A stretch of 64,000 nucleotides of DNA from Paracoccaceae bacterium (GTDB lineage: Bacteria > Pseudomonadota > Alphaproteobacteria > Rhodobacterales > Rhodobacteraceae), in contig WKFK01000014.1 of NCBI GenBank assembly GCA_014872815.1, forward strand, positions 62,001-126,000, read 5' to 3'. The notes under the pieces were generated by a model. It was not told the DNA's origin. It saw only the letters and a program-made list of their open reading frames with translations, and made no database searches. The position numbers and the translations under genes are program-made. Each line of letters starts with the position of its first letter. Position 1 is the first letter of the stretch. Below, piece after piece: positions 26,294 to 34,704 of this stretch.

Positions 26294-26321
26294 TGTATAG
26301 CCGAAATTGGGGAGAGCGCAA
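26294..26321 (-). promoter_or_regulatory. Candidate promoter of the rpsF operon
   Basis: On the minus strand TTGCGC (26316-26321) and TATACA (26294-26299) are 16 bp apart, about 110 bp before rpsF. The same TTGCG-N16-TATA arrangement is found before acpP. Confidence 0.5.
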
Positions 26322-26519
26322 GCCTTGTGTGCAAAGGGGCAGCAAGGTTTTTGCGTGCGCCCGTTTGTGGCGCGAAATTCCCGACATCTCAAGGCAAAAG
26401 GGCATGAGGTTTTCCTCAATCCGCCGCATTCCTGCCCGATTTCAAATCGAAAGTCTAAGCAACCGGTGGAGAAGCCGTTGGACTTATGGCCGATGAAGGC
26501 CAATTTGGAGAGTGGGAAT

Positions 26520-27014
26520 ATGGTGGCGCTGACCAATTTTGCAGATGATACGCGGTCTTGTGTGACGCGGGTGGAGGGGAGGCGTCCATCGCTGTCCGTG
26601 CGCGCATCCTCGGCCGTGTTTGGCTTTGCGTTTATTATGGCGGGTGTGGGGCTTTGGTTGATGCCGGGGTTGGACCTGACGCCGACCATCCTTCTGGCGA
26701 AAATGGGTGTGTCGATCCTTCTGGTGACTGGCGGTGTGGGCATGACCCAGATCGCAACAGACAAGCCACGCAAGGAACTACACTTTGACGAGCGCAACGA
26801 ACAGTTGTTGGTGTATGAAGGTCTGCCACGGGGCCGTAAACATGTGCTGCAAGCGATTAACTATGAGGACATTGGGCGTGTGGATGTGAGCGCGTCGTCG
26901 CTGGTGGTTTTGAATGAGGCCGGCGAAACCATGGTGGCCCTGCCGATCGATGGCAATCATGCGCGGTTGGATGCGATTGCGCAGTTGCGCAGCCAGTCGA
27001 TTTTGCCAAGCTGA
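26520..27014 (+). CDS. Small membrane protein of unknown function
   Basis: The 164-residue protein has two membrane segments (about residues 26-44 and 50-70) that form a hairpin, then a soluble C-terminal region of about 85 residues. That region reads like a small beta-rich domain: KELHFDERNEQLLVYEGL, then INYEDIGRVDVSASSLVVL and GETMVALPIDGNHARLDAIA. The last part, with a residue-to-strand layout of charged and hydrophobic positions, recalls PH-like membrane-protein domains, but this is a guess. ATG 26520 has GGAGAG seven bases upstream; longer in-frame starts lack one. It stands alone, divergent from the ribosomal operon. Confidence 0.7.
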   Translation: MVALTNFADDTRSCVTRVEGRRPSLSVRASSAVFGFAFIMAGVGLWLMPGLDLTPTILLAKMGVSILLVTGGVGMTQIATDKPRKELHFDERNEQLLVYEGLPRGRKHVLQAINYEDIGRVDVSASSLVVLNEAGETMVALPIDGNHARLDAIAQLRSQSILPS

Positions 27015-27188
27015 GCAAAGATTTGCCGGATTGTTGCAAAAGGTCGCCGAGGGGCGGCCTTTTTTGTGTGAGATCACGCAATTGTTCACGACTGCACAGA
27101 ATATGTGGGTTTACTGCGAATTGTCGCACAGCGTTGAATGGGCACATTGGTTCCATCAGAAATTAATCTTGTCCTCAGGAGACACCCA

Positions 27189-27770
27189 ATGAAACGCACC
27201 CTTCTTGCCGCCGGTTTTGCTTTTGCCGCCGCTGCTGCTACCTCCGCCGTTGCGGCGCCGGAAAAATACATGCTGGACGCCAGCCACAGCCAGATTCTGT
27301 TTTCTTATAACCACCTAGGTTATTCCACGACCTGGGGCATGTTCTCCGGCTTTGAAGGTGAGATTATGTTTGACCAGGAAGAGCCAGCCAACAGCTCTGT
27401 GTCAGTCTCCATGCCCGTAAAATCCATGTGGACCGGTTGGGAAAAGCGTGATGCGCACATCATGAGCCCGGACTTCTTTGACGCCAGCGACGATGAGTTG
27501 GTGAGCTTCACCTCCACCGGCATCGAAGTGACCGGCGACACCACCGCGCTGATCACCGGCGATCTGACCGTGAACGGCGTGACCAAGTCCGTTGTGCTTG
27601 ATGCGCAGATGAATGCAGCCAGTGAGCACCCGATGGCGAAGAAACCATGGGCAGGTTTCAACGCGACCACCACACTGAAGCGCACCGATTTTGACGTAGG
27701 TAACTTTGCTCCGTTTGTTGGTGATGAAGTCCAAGTTCAGATTTCTGTTGAGGCTATGAAAGCCGAGTAA
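27189..27770 (+). CDS. YceI family periplasmic protein
   Basis: The 193-residue protein has a signal peptide (cleavage near AVAA, residue 20) and the YceI lipocalin-like barrel: YMLDASHSQILFSYNHLGYS, SVSMPVKSMWTG, HIMSPDFFDASDDELVSFTS and LTVNGVTKSVVLDA. YceI proteins bind long isoprenoid or quinone-like lipids in the periplasm. AGGAG lies seven bases before the ATG and a strong terminator follows, so it is monocistronic. A second YceI domain is fused to a cytochrome at 29040, so the organism has at least two versions. Confidence 0.93.
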   Translation: MKRTLLAAGFAFAAAAATSAVAAPEKYMLDASHSQILFSYNHLGYSTTWGMFSGFEGEIMFDQEEPANSSVSVSMPVKSMWTGWEKRDAHIMSPDFFDASDDELVSFTSTGIEVTGDTTALITGDLTVNGVTKSVVLDAQMNAASEHPMAKKPWAGFNATTTLKRTDFDVGNFAPFVGDEVQVQISVEAMKAE

Positions 27771-27794
27771 GCCATTCGCTTAACACTCACGGAG

Positions 27795-27822
27795 AGGGGC
27801 GCCTTTGGGGCGTCCCTTTTTT
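27795..27822 (+). terminator. Rho-independent terminator of yceI
   Basis: AGGGGCGCC pairs with GGCGTCCCT (one G-T) and is followed by six T. Confidence 0.88.
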
Positions 27823-27829
27823 GTTGCGC

Positions 27830-28555
27830 TTAGACGTGCTGGCCGCCGTTGATCTCAATCTCGGTGCCGGTCACGTAAGAGGATTGATCCGAGCAGAGAT
27901 AATAGATCACATCCGCCACTTCGGATGGTTGGCCCAGACGTTTCATCGGCAGGCCTTCGACAATCTTTTCCGTGCCAGGCGAGAGGATGGCTGTTTCGAC
28001 TTCGCCGGGGGCAATAGCGTTCACGCGTACGCCAAGCGGGCCAAAGTCATGGGCCATTTCGCGGGTCAAGGCAGCCAGCGCGGCCTTTGAGGTGGCATAG
28101 GCTGCGCCGGCAAAGGGGTGGACGCGCGAGCCAGCGATGGAAGTGACATTCACGATGGAGCCTTTGGCGGCGGCCAATTCATCGCGCAAACCGCGGGCGA
28201 GGATGACCGAGGCGAAGAAATTCACGTGGAAGACTTTGCCCCAGTCCATCAGGTCGGTGGTGAAGGTGTTCAGACGCTCACCATTGGGGCCTTTGGGGGA
28301 AATCCCGGCGTTGTTGGCGAGGCCGTGCAGCGGGCCGTCGAGCCGTTCGCGGATCAGTTCTACGGCGTTGATGGCGTCGGCGGGATCGCTGAGGTCGAGC
28401 TGGATGTGGTTTTTTTCGCCATCCGGCCAAGGACAGCGCGGGTCAAAGGGTTGGCGGGAACAGGTTAGGACACGCCAGCCTTCGCTGGAGAAACGCTTGA
28501 CGGTGGCGTGGCCGATGCCTCGGCTGGCACCGGTGAGGAGGAGCGTTTTCTGCAT
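27830..28555 (-). CDS. Short-chain dehydrogenase/reductase (SDR)
   Basis: The 241-residue classical SDR has the cofactor motif TGASRGIG (residues 8-15), NNAGIS at about 82 and the catalytic pattern Ser in VTSIAG with YATSK, then the APGEVETAIL and C-terminal SSYVTGTEIEINGGQ blocks. A basic residue in the cofactor loop (SRQP) favours NADPH. The substrate cannot be told: it is close in style to 3-oxoacyl-ACP reductases, but it stands away from the fab cluster. Confidence 0.88.
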   Translation of the reverse strand: MQKTLLLTGASRGIGHATVKRFSSEGWRVLTCSRQPFDPRCPWPDGEKNHIQLDLSDPADAINAVELIRERLDGPLHGLANNAGISPKGPNGERLNTFTTDLMDWGKVFHVNFFASVILARGLRDELAAAKGSIVNVTSIAGSRVHPFAGAAYATSKAALAALTREMAHDFGPLGVRVNAIAPGEVETAILSPGTEKIVEGLPMKRLGQPSEVADVIYYLCSDQSSYVTGTEIEINGGQHV

Positions 28556-28648
28556 GAGGTAATTCCTGAAAAATGTGAAAGGCTTAGTGTTGGCGCAACT
28601 CTAGTCTCACGATGGGGAATGACAAGCCGGAGGCAGGATGTCGCACAT

Positions 28649-28675
28649 AAAAAAGCCGCCCGTTGGGGCGGCTTT
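28649..28675 (-). terminator. Terminator of the 68-codon gene
   Basis: On the minus strand AAAGCCGCCC pairs with GGGCGGCTTT and continues into a T run, 19 bp after the stop. Confidence 0.85.
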
Positions 28676-28694
28676 GTCCATGCAGATTAAACCG

Positions 28695-28901
28695 TTAAGG
28701 GGTCATCTTGCTTTTGATGGCGATGTCCAACGTATCGTTGTTGATGTCCATGATGCCTTCAACTTCGATATTGACCGCGGTGTTGTCGGTCAGCGTATCG
28801 ATGATCTGATCTTCCAGGCCGCCATCTACGAAATATGTGTAGAAAGCTTGGGCAACTTCATCTGATCCGTCACCGACAAATGTGACTGTCACTTTCTTCA
28901 T
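28695..28901 (-). CDS. Small acidic protein of unknown function
   Basis: The 68-residue protein starts MKKVTVTFVGDGSDEVAQAF and continues as an alpha/beta pattern with many Asp and Val/Ile (IEVEGIMDINNDTLDIAI). No signal peptide and no known motif are visible. AGGGA lies seven bases before ATG 28901; an in-frame start 27 bases earlier is less likely. It has its own strong terminator, which supports a real gene. Function unknown. Confidence 0.65.
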   Translation of the reverse strand: MKKVTVTFVGDGSDEVAQAFYTYFVDGGLEDQIIDTLTDNTAVNIEVEGIMDINNDTLDIAIKSKMTP

Positions 28902-29001
28902 GGAAAAATCCCTGTGTAGCAAAAACAAACGAAACCCAAGGTCTCGTACCGGGATGTGACCACATTTGGTTTATTGGGCGCAAATGAAACTTGAGTGAAA
29001 C

Positions 29002-29022
29002 GGCCCTCCAATTTGGAGGGCC
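29002..29022 (-). terminator. Perfect hairpin after the b561-YceI gene
   Basis: GGCCCTCCAA and TTGGAGGGCC are perfectly complementary around one base, 17 bp after the stop on the minus strand. The U tract is weak (GTTTC), so termination strength is uncertain. Confidence 0.6.
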
Positions 29023-29039
29023 ATACGTGTTTGGTGGAC

Positions 29040-30239
29040 TTATTCGCCTCGTGTGGCTGTCAAAGCGACCTTTACATCCACGCCAAAGCCCAGCGAGCTT
29101 TCGTCGGTCATGTCGTCGCCCACATGAAAGGCGCGGCGATCCAGGGGCACGGTGCCGGTCATGTCGGCTGTGTTGCCGTCGAGCGCCAATTCAAAGGGCA
29201 GGTCGATGGAGACGGCGTGGCCGTTGATCGTTAGCTCGCCCTTGGCCAGATAGCCGGTGTCGGTGGGCAGGAGGTCAGCGACATAAGTGGCTGTTGGGAA
29301 TGCAGCGGCGTTGAGGTAGTCCGCACCGAGCGCTTGGTCGGTGACCGAGCCAAGGGTGAGGGAGCCAATGGCGATGGTGACGGTGACGGTGCCGTGTTTG
29401 CCTTCGGTTGGTTCCTCGTTAAAGGCGATGTCTGCGGTCCAGTCGGCGAAGCGTCCAGTGACTTCGGCACCAAACTGTTGCACGGCGATGTCCAATGTGC
29501 CGGATTGCACCTGCCATTCGGAGGAGACTTCGGCGAGGGCGGCGATTTCTGAGCGCTCTTCAGCCGCAAAGAGCCCTGCATTCGCGCCGATCACGAGGGC
29601 AACAGCCCAGACGGCCAGCGCGCTGAGGGCTGGGCGCAGGTGGCCGGGTTGGTCGGCGGGCGGCTCTGGCAGATCGGTGTGGCCGGGCAACATGCGTTGC
29701 AGGGTTTTGTCACGGTCGATGACGAAGTGTTTAAGCGCGCCGCCGATGTGGGCGAGCAGGGTCAGGACCAGTACGATCATAAAGAGGAAATGTGCGCCGC
29801 CAAGGATTGCGGCGACAGTTGGGTCGTTGGGGACAAAGAACAGAGACTGACCAAACGGCCACCAGATCGGGGCAAAGCCTGTGGTGGCGGCGTGGTGCAT
29901 CCAGCCGGTGAGTGGGACAAGCACCATGGAGCCGTAGAGCACCCAATGGGCGGTCTCGGCGGCCCAGGCTTCCAGGCCGTGGTCGCCGTTGAGCAATTTG
30001 GGGCGCGGTTGTGTGAAGGCCCAAAGAATGCGCAAAAGCGCGGTGAAAAAGGCGGCGAGGCCCACGGTTTTGTGCAAAGAGAACAGGGTGGCTTTGAACG
30101 CCAGCTGCGCGCTGTCGTCATAGGGCGCGCGGTAGGCGACAAAGCCTAGGATCAGCGCGGAGAGGATCAGCAGGGCGGTGAGCCAGTGGAAGGTCTTGGC
30201 GACGGAGCCGTAGCGGGTGGCTGTGTTGCTGCGGGGCAT
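29040..30239 (-). CDS. Cytochrome b561-YceI fusion protein
   Basis: The 399-residue protein joins two domains usually found as separate neighbours. Residues about 1-180 are a four-helix cytochrome b561 with heme-ligand candidate His in KTFHWLTAL, SLHKTVGL and the HIGGALKHF helix. A further membrane segment at about 203-222 leads to a periplasmic YceI barrel (about 230-399) with VQSGTLDIAVQQFGAEV, ADLLPTDTGYLAKGELTING and RRAFHVGDDM. GAGG lies six bases before the ATG, and the long upstream extension is not used. It may pass electrons between the quinone pool and a YceI-bound lipid; this is inference. Confidence 0.88.
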   Translation of the reverse strand: MPRSNTATRYGSVAKTFHWLTALLILSALILGFVAYRAPYDDSAQLAFKATLFSLHKTVGLAAFFTALLRILWAFTQPRPKLLNGDHGLEAWAAETAHWVLYGSMVLVPLTGWMHHAATTGFAPIWWPFGQSLFFVPNDPTVAAILGGAHFLFMIVLVLTLLAHIGGALKHFVIDRDKTLQRMLPGHTDLPEPPADQPGHLRPALSALAVWAVALVIGANAGLFAAEERSEIAALAEVSSEWQVQSGTLDIAVQQFGAEVTGRFADWTADIAFNEEPTEGKHGTVTVTIAIGSLTLGSVTDQALGADYLNAAAFPTATYVADLLPTDTGYLAKGELTINGHAVSIDLPFELALDGNTADMTGTVPLDRRAFHVGDDMTDESSLGFGVDVKVALTATRGE

Positions 30240-30463
30240 GGGAAACCTCTTCAAAGTGTTGGGGTGACTTTGGGGGCTTCGGTGCGGCAAGGCAACTGGC
30301 GGTGGTGCACCCGCGTTGTGCGTGAATGCGCAGCAGGGCGGGGATTCGGCGGATAGTTGCGCGTTGATGTGGTGTCCGAAGCGAGGCCTTAACGTTCTAT
30401 TGACGTTGCGTGCGCTGGCCGTGCGCGCTATGCCAAGCCAAAGATTTGCAAGGAGAGCCAAGA

Positions 30464-31402
30464 ATGAGCCGTGCATTTGTGTTTCCGGGACAGGGTGCCC
30501 AGACCATTGGAATGGGGAAAGCGCTGGCGGAGGCCTATCCAGAGGCCAAAGCGGTGTTTGACGAAGTTGACGCGGCCTTGGGCGAAAGCCTGAGCGGGTT
30601 GATCTGGGAAGGGGAGCAAGAGACGCTGACCCTGACGCAGAACGCACAGCCTGCGCTGATGGCGACCTCGCTGGCGGCGATGAAGGCGCTTGAGGCGGAA
30701 GGCGTGACCATTGCGGCGGCGTCCTGCGTGGCGGGCCACTCGCTCGGCGAATATTCGGCTCTGGCGGCGGCTGGCGCCCTGAGCATTGGCGACACCGCGC
30801 GGTTGCTCCGTACCCGTGGCGAGGCGATGCAGGCGGCCGTGCCTGTGGGCGAAGGCGCGATGGCGGCCATTTTGGGCCTGGATTTTGCGGCGGTGCAGGA
30901 AGTTGCGGACACGGCGGCGCAGGGGGAAGTCTGTCAAGCAGCGAACGACAATGACCCAACACAGGTTGTGGTGTCTGGTGCGAAGGCGGCCGTTGAACGC
31001 GCAGCCGAGATTGCCAAAGAAAAGGGTGCGCGTCGTGCGGTGATGCTGCCGGTGAGTGCACCATTCCACTGTGCCCTGATGCAGCCTGCAGCGGATGTGA
31101 TGGAAGCGGCCTTGGCGCAGGTTGAGATCAAAGCACCGGCGGTGCCGGTGATTGCCAACGTGCGCGCGGCGGCGGTGACTGACCCTGATGAGATCCGCAA
31201 ACTGCTGGTGGAGCAGGTGACTGGCTCCGTGCGCTGGCGCGAATCGGTGCAGAACATGGCAGCTGATGGCGTGACAGAGTTCTGGGAGATTGGCGCAGGC
31301 AAAGCGCTGTCCGGGATGATCCGGAAGATTGATCGTGCCAACGCGGTACGTGCCGTGGGCACGCCAGAGGATGTGAAGGCGGCGGCGGAGAGCTTGTCTT
31401 GA
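30464..31402 (+). CDS. fabD: Malonyl-CoA:ACP transacylase
   Basis: The 312-residue enzyme loads malonyl onto ACP for fatty acid synthesis. It has the N-terminal FPGQGAQ, the nucleophile elbow GHSLGEYSALAAAG (Ser93), the conserved Arg in RGEAMQ and the His of the SAPFHCALM block (about residue 203). AGGAG lies upstream of the ATG. It leads a cluster fabD-lipoprotein-fabG-acpP-fabF in the usual order, with one insertion. Confidence 0.96.
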   Translation: MSRAFVFPGQGAQTIGMGKALAEAYPEAKAVFDEVDAALGESLSGLIWEGEQETLTLTQNAQPALMATSLAAMKALEAEGVTIAAASCVAGHSLGEYSALAAAGALSIGDTARLLRTRGEAMQAAVPVGEGAMAAILGLDFAAVQEVADTAAQGEVCQAANDNDPTQVVVSGAKAAVERAAEIAKEKGARRAVMLPVSAPFHCALMQPAADVMEAALAQVEIKAPAVPVIANVRAAAVTDPDEIRKLLVEQVTGSVRWRESVQNMAADGVTEFWEIGAGKALSGMIRKIDRANAVRAVGTPEDVKAAAESLS

Positions 31403-32007
31403 TCCGACGCTTTGTCGCAGCCTGTGGAGGCGTCGCCCTTGGGGCGGCGGTGCTGGCGGGCTGTGTGCAAATGGAGGTGGCATATCTGAATGCCACCGAC
31501 ACCATCTCGTTTGAGGCGGATGGGAGTGATCTGTTGGTGAATGGCACGTTGAATAGCCGCAGTCTGGCGGCGTTTGAGCAAGCCATGATCGATAATCCGG
31601 ATGTGACGCGGTTGGTGTTGCTCGAGGTGCCGGGATCGGTGGACGATGAGGTCAACTTGCAACTTGGCCACCGTGTGCGAGACCTTGGGCTGGACACACA
31701 TGTGACAGCAGACAGCGAAATCCACTCTGGCGGCACAGACCTATTCCTGGCGGGCGTGGAGCGCAGCATGGAAGACGGCGCGGTTCTGGGCGTGCACAGC
31801 TGGGCGGTGGGCAACCTGCAGGGGCGGGACTTGCCGAAATCGAACCCGGAACATGCGGCTTATGTCAGCTATACTAAGCGGATGCTGGGCAGTGACGCGT
31901 TTTATTGGTTCACCCTGGAAGCGGCGCCGGTGCAGGAAACGCACGTGATGAGCGCCGAAGAGATTGCAAAATATGGGCTTTTGACTAAGCCTGTTGTGAG
32001 AAACTGA
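31399..32007 (+). CDS. COG3904-like periplasmic lipoprotein
   Basis: The 202-residue protein has a lipoprotein signal (LAGC, Cys22). Its body resembles the COG3904 periplasmic family with a ClpP/crotonase-like fold: LVNGTLNSRSLAAFEQAM, VTRLVLLEVPGSVDDEVN and the GVHSWAVGN region. The catalytic triad expected in ClpP proteases is not plainly kept: the SGG in IHSGGTDLFL is the best nucleophile candidate. The start is TTG, overlapping the fabD stop by four bases, so it is coupled to fabD although it is not a known fatty acid gene. fabG follows after 11 bp. Confidence 0.75.
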   Translation: MIRRFVAACGGVALGAAVLAGCVQMEVAYLNATDTISFEADGSDLLVNGTLNSRSLAAFEQAMIDNPDVTRLVLLEVPGSVDDEVNLQLGHRVRDLGLDTHVTADSEIHSGGTDLFLAGVERSMEDGAVLGVHSWAVGNLQGRDLPKSNPEHAAYVSYTKRMLGSDAFYWFTLEAAPVQETHVMSAEEIAKYGLLTKPVVRN

Positions 32008-32018
32008 GAGAGACAAAC

Positions 32019-32756
32019 ATGTTTGATCTGACTGGAAAAACTGCACTTGTGACAGGTGCATCGGGTGGCATTGGTGGTGCAATTGCAAAGGCGCTGCATG
32101 GTGCGGGCGCAACCGTTGGCCTGTCTGGTACCCGTGTGGAGCCGCTTGAGGCGCTTGCGGCAGAGCTTGGCGAGCGCGCGCATGTGCTGCCATGTAACCT
32201 GAGCGATGCAGAGGCGGTTGATGCGCTGCCAAAACAGGCGATCGAGGCCATGGGCAGCGTCGACATTCTAGTGAACAACGCCGGGATCACCCGTGACCAG
32301 ATTTTCATGCGCATGTCGGATGAGGAATGGCAGAGCGTGATCGACGTGAACCTAACCAGCGCGATGCGTCTATGCCGTGGCGTGATGCGTCCGATGATGA
32401 AGGCGCGTTGGGGTCGGATCATCAACATTAGCTCCATCGTGGGCGCGACCGGCAACCCTGGTCAGGTGAACTACGCGGCATCCAAAGCCGGCATGGTTGG
32501 TATGACCAAGTCCATTGCTTATGAGGTGGCAAGCCGTGGCATCACCGCGAATGCGATTGCGCCGGGCTTTATTGCGACTGCGATGACCGACAAGCTGAAT
32601 GACGATCAGAAAGAGACCATCAACAAGCAGATTCCTGCAGCACGCATGGGCTCTTCGGAAGAGATTGCGGCGGCGGTTCTGTACCTGGCCAGCCCGGAGG
32701 CGGGTTATGTGACCGGCTCCACCTTGCATGTGAACGGCGGCATGGCCATGTTGTAA
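32019..32756 (+). CDS. fabG: 3-oxoacyl-ACP reductase
   Basis: The 245-residue SDR reduces 3-oxoacyl-ACP with NADPH. It shows TGASGGIG (12-19), NNAG (86-89), Tyr152 and Lys156 in NYAASKAG, and the FabG-typical IRDQ-like TRDQIFMRM and PGQVNYA blocks. The C-terminal GYVTGSTLHVNGGMAML is usual. It follows the lipoprotein gene closely and is separated from acpP by a promoter region. Confidence 0.96.
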   Translation: MFDLTGKTALVTGASGGIGGAIAKALHGAGATVGLSGTRVEPLEALAAELGERAHVLPCNLSDAEAVDALPKQAIEAMGSVDILVNNAGITRDQIFMRMSDEEWQSVIDVNLTSAMRLCRGVMRPMMKARWGRIINISSIVGATGNPGQVNYAASKAGMVGMTKSIAYEVASRGITANAIAPGFIATAMTDKLNDDQKETINKQIPAARMGSSEEIAAAVLYLASPEAGYVTGSTLHVNGGMAML

Positions 32757-32805
32757 GCCTTGGCGGCGTCCTTTGGGGCGCCGCAATTGTCGCTGGGGAA
32801 AGCGT

Positions 32806-32833
32806 TTGCGTTGTGAGGCGGATGTGCTATAGG
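32806..32833 (+). promoter_or_regulatory. Candidate promoter of acpP
   Basis: TTGCGT (32806-32811) and TATAGG (32828-32833) are separated by 16 bp, leaving a leader of about 145 bases before acpP. A GC-rich hairpin without U tract at 32762-32784 precedes it, after fabG. Confidence 0.5.
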
Positions 32834-32985
32834 CGGCGAGTATTTTCCGGGTGCCTTGAGGGGTGGACGGAGACCTTCCGGTTCAGCCGGATCAAAACCG
32901 TCCCGATCAGGGGCACAAATCAGACCCGCCCGGGTGGGTGGGAGTTCAAACGGGCCGAGATGCCCAAGACGAATGAGGAATTGAC

Positions 32986-33219
32986 ATGAGCGACGTCGCA
33001 GACCGCGTGAAAAAGATCGTTGTAGAGCACCTGGGTGTGGAAGAAGACAAAGTTGTTGAAGCAGCTTCCTTCATCGACGATCTGGGCGCAGACAGCCTCG
33101 ACACCGTGGAACTGGTAATGGCTTTTGAAGAAGAGTTCGGCATCGAGATCCCAGACGATGCAGCTGAAACCATCCAGACCTTCGGCGACGCCGTTAAGTT
33201 CATCTCCGAAGCTTCCTAA
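32986..33219 (+). CDS. acpP: Acyl carrier protein
   Basis: The 77-residue acidic protein has the 4'-phosphopantetheine site Ser37 in [17 protein letters not shown] and the closing [20 protein letters not shown] helix. It carries growing acyl chains for the neighbouring Fab enzymes. GAGGA precedes the ATG. It has its own promoter candidate and terminator, so it can be made in excess over its neighbours, as expected for ACP. Confidence 0.98.
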   Translation: MSDVADRVKKIVVEHLGVEEDKVVEAASFIDDLGADSLDTVELVMAFEEEFGIEIPDDAAETIQTFGDAVKFISEAS

Positions 33220-33258
33220 GCCGGAGATCCTGCCATTTGCAGGTGAGTGAGATTTGCA

Positions 33259-33290
33259 AACGTCCGTCTCTTTGGTGAGGCGGGCGTTTT
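33259..33290 (+). terminator. Terminator or attenuator between acpP and fabF
   Basis: AACGTCCGTCTC pairs with GAGGCGGGCGTT (two G-T pairs) and runs into TTTT, giving a 12 bp stem. It separates high-level acpP transcription from fabF. Confidence 0.75.
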
Positions 33291-33444
33291 GCGTTTGGCG
33301 GGAGCGTGTGGCTTCCGCAAGGAAATGGTCTAAATCTGGGCGCAGAAGCGCGCAAAGGATCAAGCTGTGGGATGGCCGCTCTTGCCCCTTAGGGGTGAAG
33401 CGGGGTATGAACCCGCAAAAGACTTCTGAGGAAGGGCATAGAAA

Positions 33445-34704
33445 ATGCGTCGTGTTGTTGTCACCGGGCTTGGGCTCGTCACTCCTTTGGCTTCCGGTGT
33501 GGAGGAAAGCTGGTCTCGTATTCTGGACGGTCAGTCCGGTGCAGGCACCATCACCCGTTTCAATCCAGAGCGTGTGACCACCAAATATGCATGTGAAGTG
33601 CCGTATGGCGATGGCACCGACGGCACCTTCAATCCAGATGACTGGATGGCGCCAAAAGAGCGCCGCAAGGTGGATGACTTTATCCTCTACGGTCTGGCCG
33701 CCTCGCAGATGGCGGTGGAAGACTCTGGCTGGATGCCGGAAGACACCGAGTCGCTGGAACGCACCGGTGTGATGATTGGCTCCGGTATTGGTGGCCTTCA
33801 GTCGATTGAGCAAACCACGCTGTTGATGGCCGAGAAAGGCCCGCGCCGTGTGTCGCCGTTCTTTATTCCCGGTGCGCTGATCAACCTGATTTCTGGCCAG
33901 GTGAGCATCAAATATGGCTTCAAAGGTCCAAACCACTCGGTTGTGACCGCTTGCTCTACCGGTGCGCATGCTATTGGCGACGCAGCTCGTCTGATTGCGT
34001 CTGATGATGCGGATGTGATGGTCGCTGGCGGCGGTGAAGCGGCGATCTGTGAGATTGGCATTGCGGGCTTTAATGCCTGTAAAGCGCTCTCCACGCAGCA
34101 TGCGGATGATCCGAAGAAAGCCTCCCGTCCGTATGACGCGGACCGTGACGGCTTTGTCATGGGCGAGGGCGCGGGCATTGTGGTGCTGGAAGAATACGAG
34201 CACGCCAAAGCGCGTGGCGCGAAGATCTACGCCGAAGTTCTGGGCTATGGCCTGTCTGGGGACGCGTATCACATCACCGCGCCTGCGGAGACTGGCGAGG
34301 GTGGCGAGCGTTCCATGCGGGCGGCGCTGAAGAAGGCGGGTCTTGAGCCAAAAGACATCGACTACATCAACGCACACGGCACCTCCACGATGGCTGACAC
34401 CATCGAATTGGGCGCGGTTGAGCGCATGATGGGCGAGCATGCTGGCAAGGTGACCATGTCTTCGACCAAGTCGATGACCGGCCACCTGTTGGGCGCGGCG
34501 GGCGCGATTGAGGCGATCTTCTCGATCCTGGCGATCCGCGATCAGGTGGCGCCGCCCACCATCAACCTCGACAATCAGGCGGTGGAAACCCCGATTGATC
34601 TGGCCCCCAACAAGAAGGTGGAACGCGAGATCAATGTGGCGCTGTCCAACAGCTTTGGCTTTGGCGGCACAAACGCATCCGTGATCTTCGGAAAGGTTGA
34701 TTAA
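33445..34704 (+). CDS. fabF: 3-oxoacyl-ACP synthase II
   Basis: The 419-residue condensing enzyme has the active Cys170 in VVTACSTGAHAIG and the two His blocks (DYINAHGTSTMADT and SMTGHLLGAAGA), plus the C-terminal SNSFGFGGTNASVIFG. It elongates acyl-ACP with malonyl-ACP, and in bacteria also sets cis-vaccenate content with temperature. Its stop overlaps mltG by one base (TAATG), so mltG translation depends on it. Confidence 0.97.
   Translation: MRRVVVTGLGLVTPLASGVEESWSRILDGQSGAGTITRFNPERVTTKYACEVPYGDGTDGTFNPDDWMAPKERRKVDDFILYGLAASQMAVEDSGWMPEDTESLERTGVMIGSGIGGLQSIEQTTLLMAEKGPRRVSPFFIPGALINLISGQVSIKYGFKGPNHSVVTACSTGAHAIGDAARLIASDDADVMVAGGGEAAICEIGIAGFNACKALSTQHADDPKKASRPYDADRDGFVMGEGAGIVVLEEYEHAKARGAKIYAEVLGYGLSGDAYHITAPAETGEGGERSMRAALKKAGLEPKDIDYINAHGTSTMADTIELGAVERMMGEHAGKVTMSSTKSMTGHLLGAAGAIEAIFSILAIRDQVAPPTINLDNQAVETPIDLAPNKKVEREINVALSNSFGFGGTNASVIFGKVD

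Noticed and set aside
30240-31064. Upstream extension of the b561-YceI frame across fabD
   Set aside because: It runs antisense to fabD; ATG 30239 with GAGG marks the real start.
32920-34485. 521-codon open frame opposite acpP and fabF
   Set aside because: Antisense shadow of two well-supported genes.
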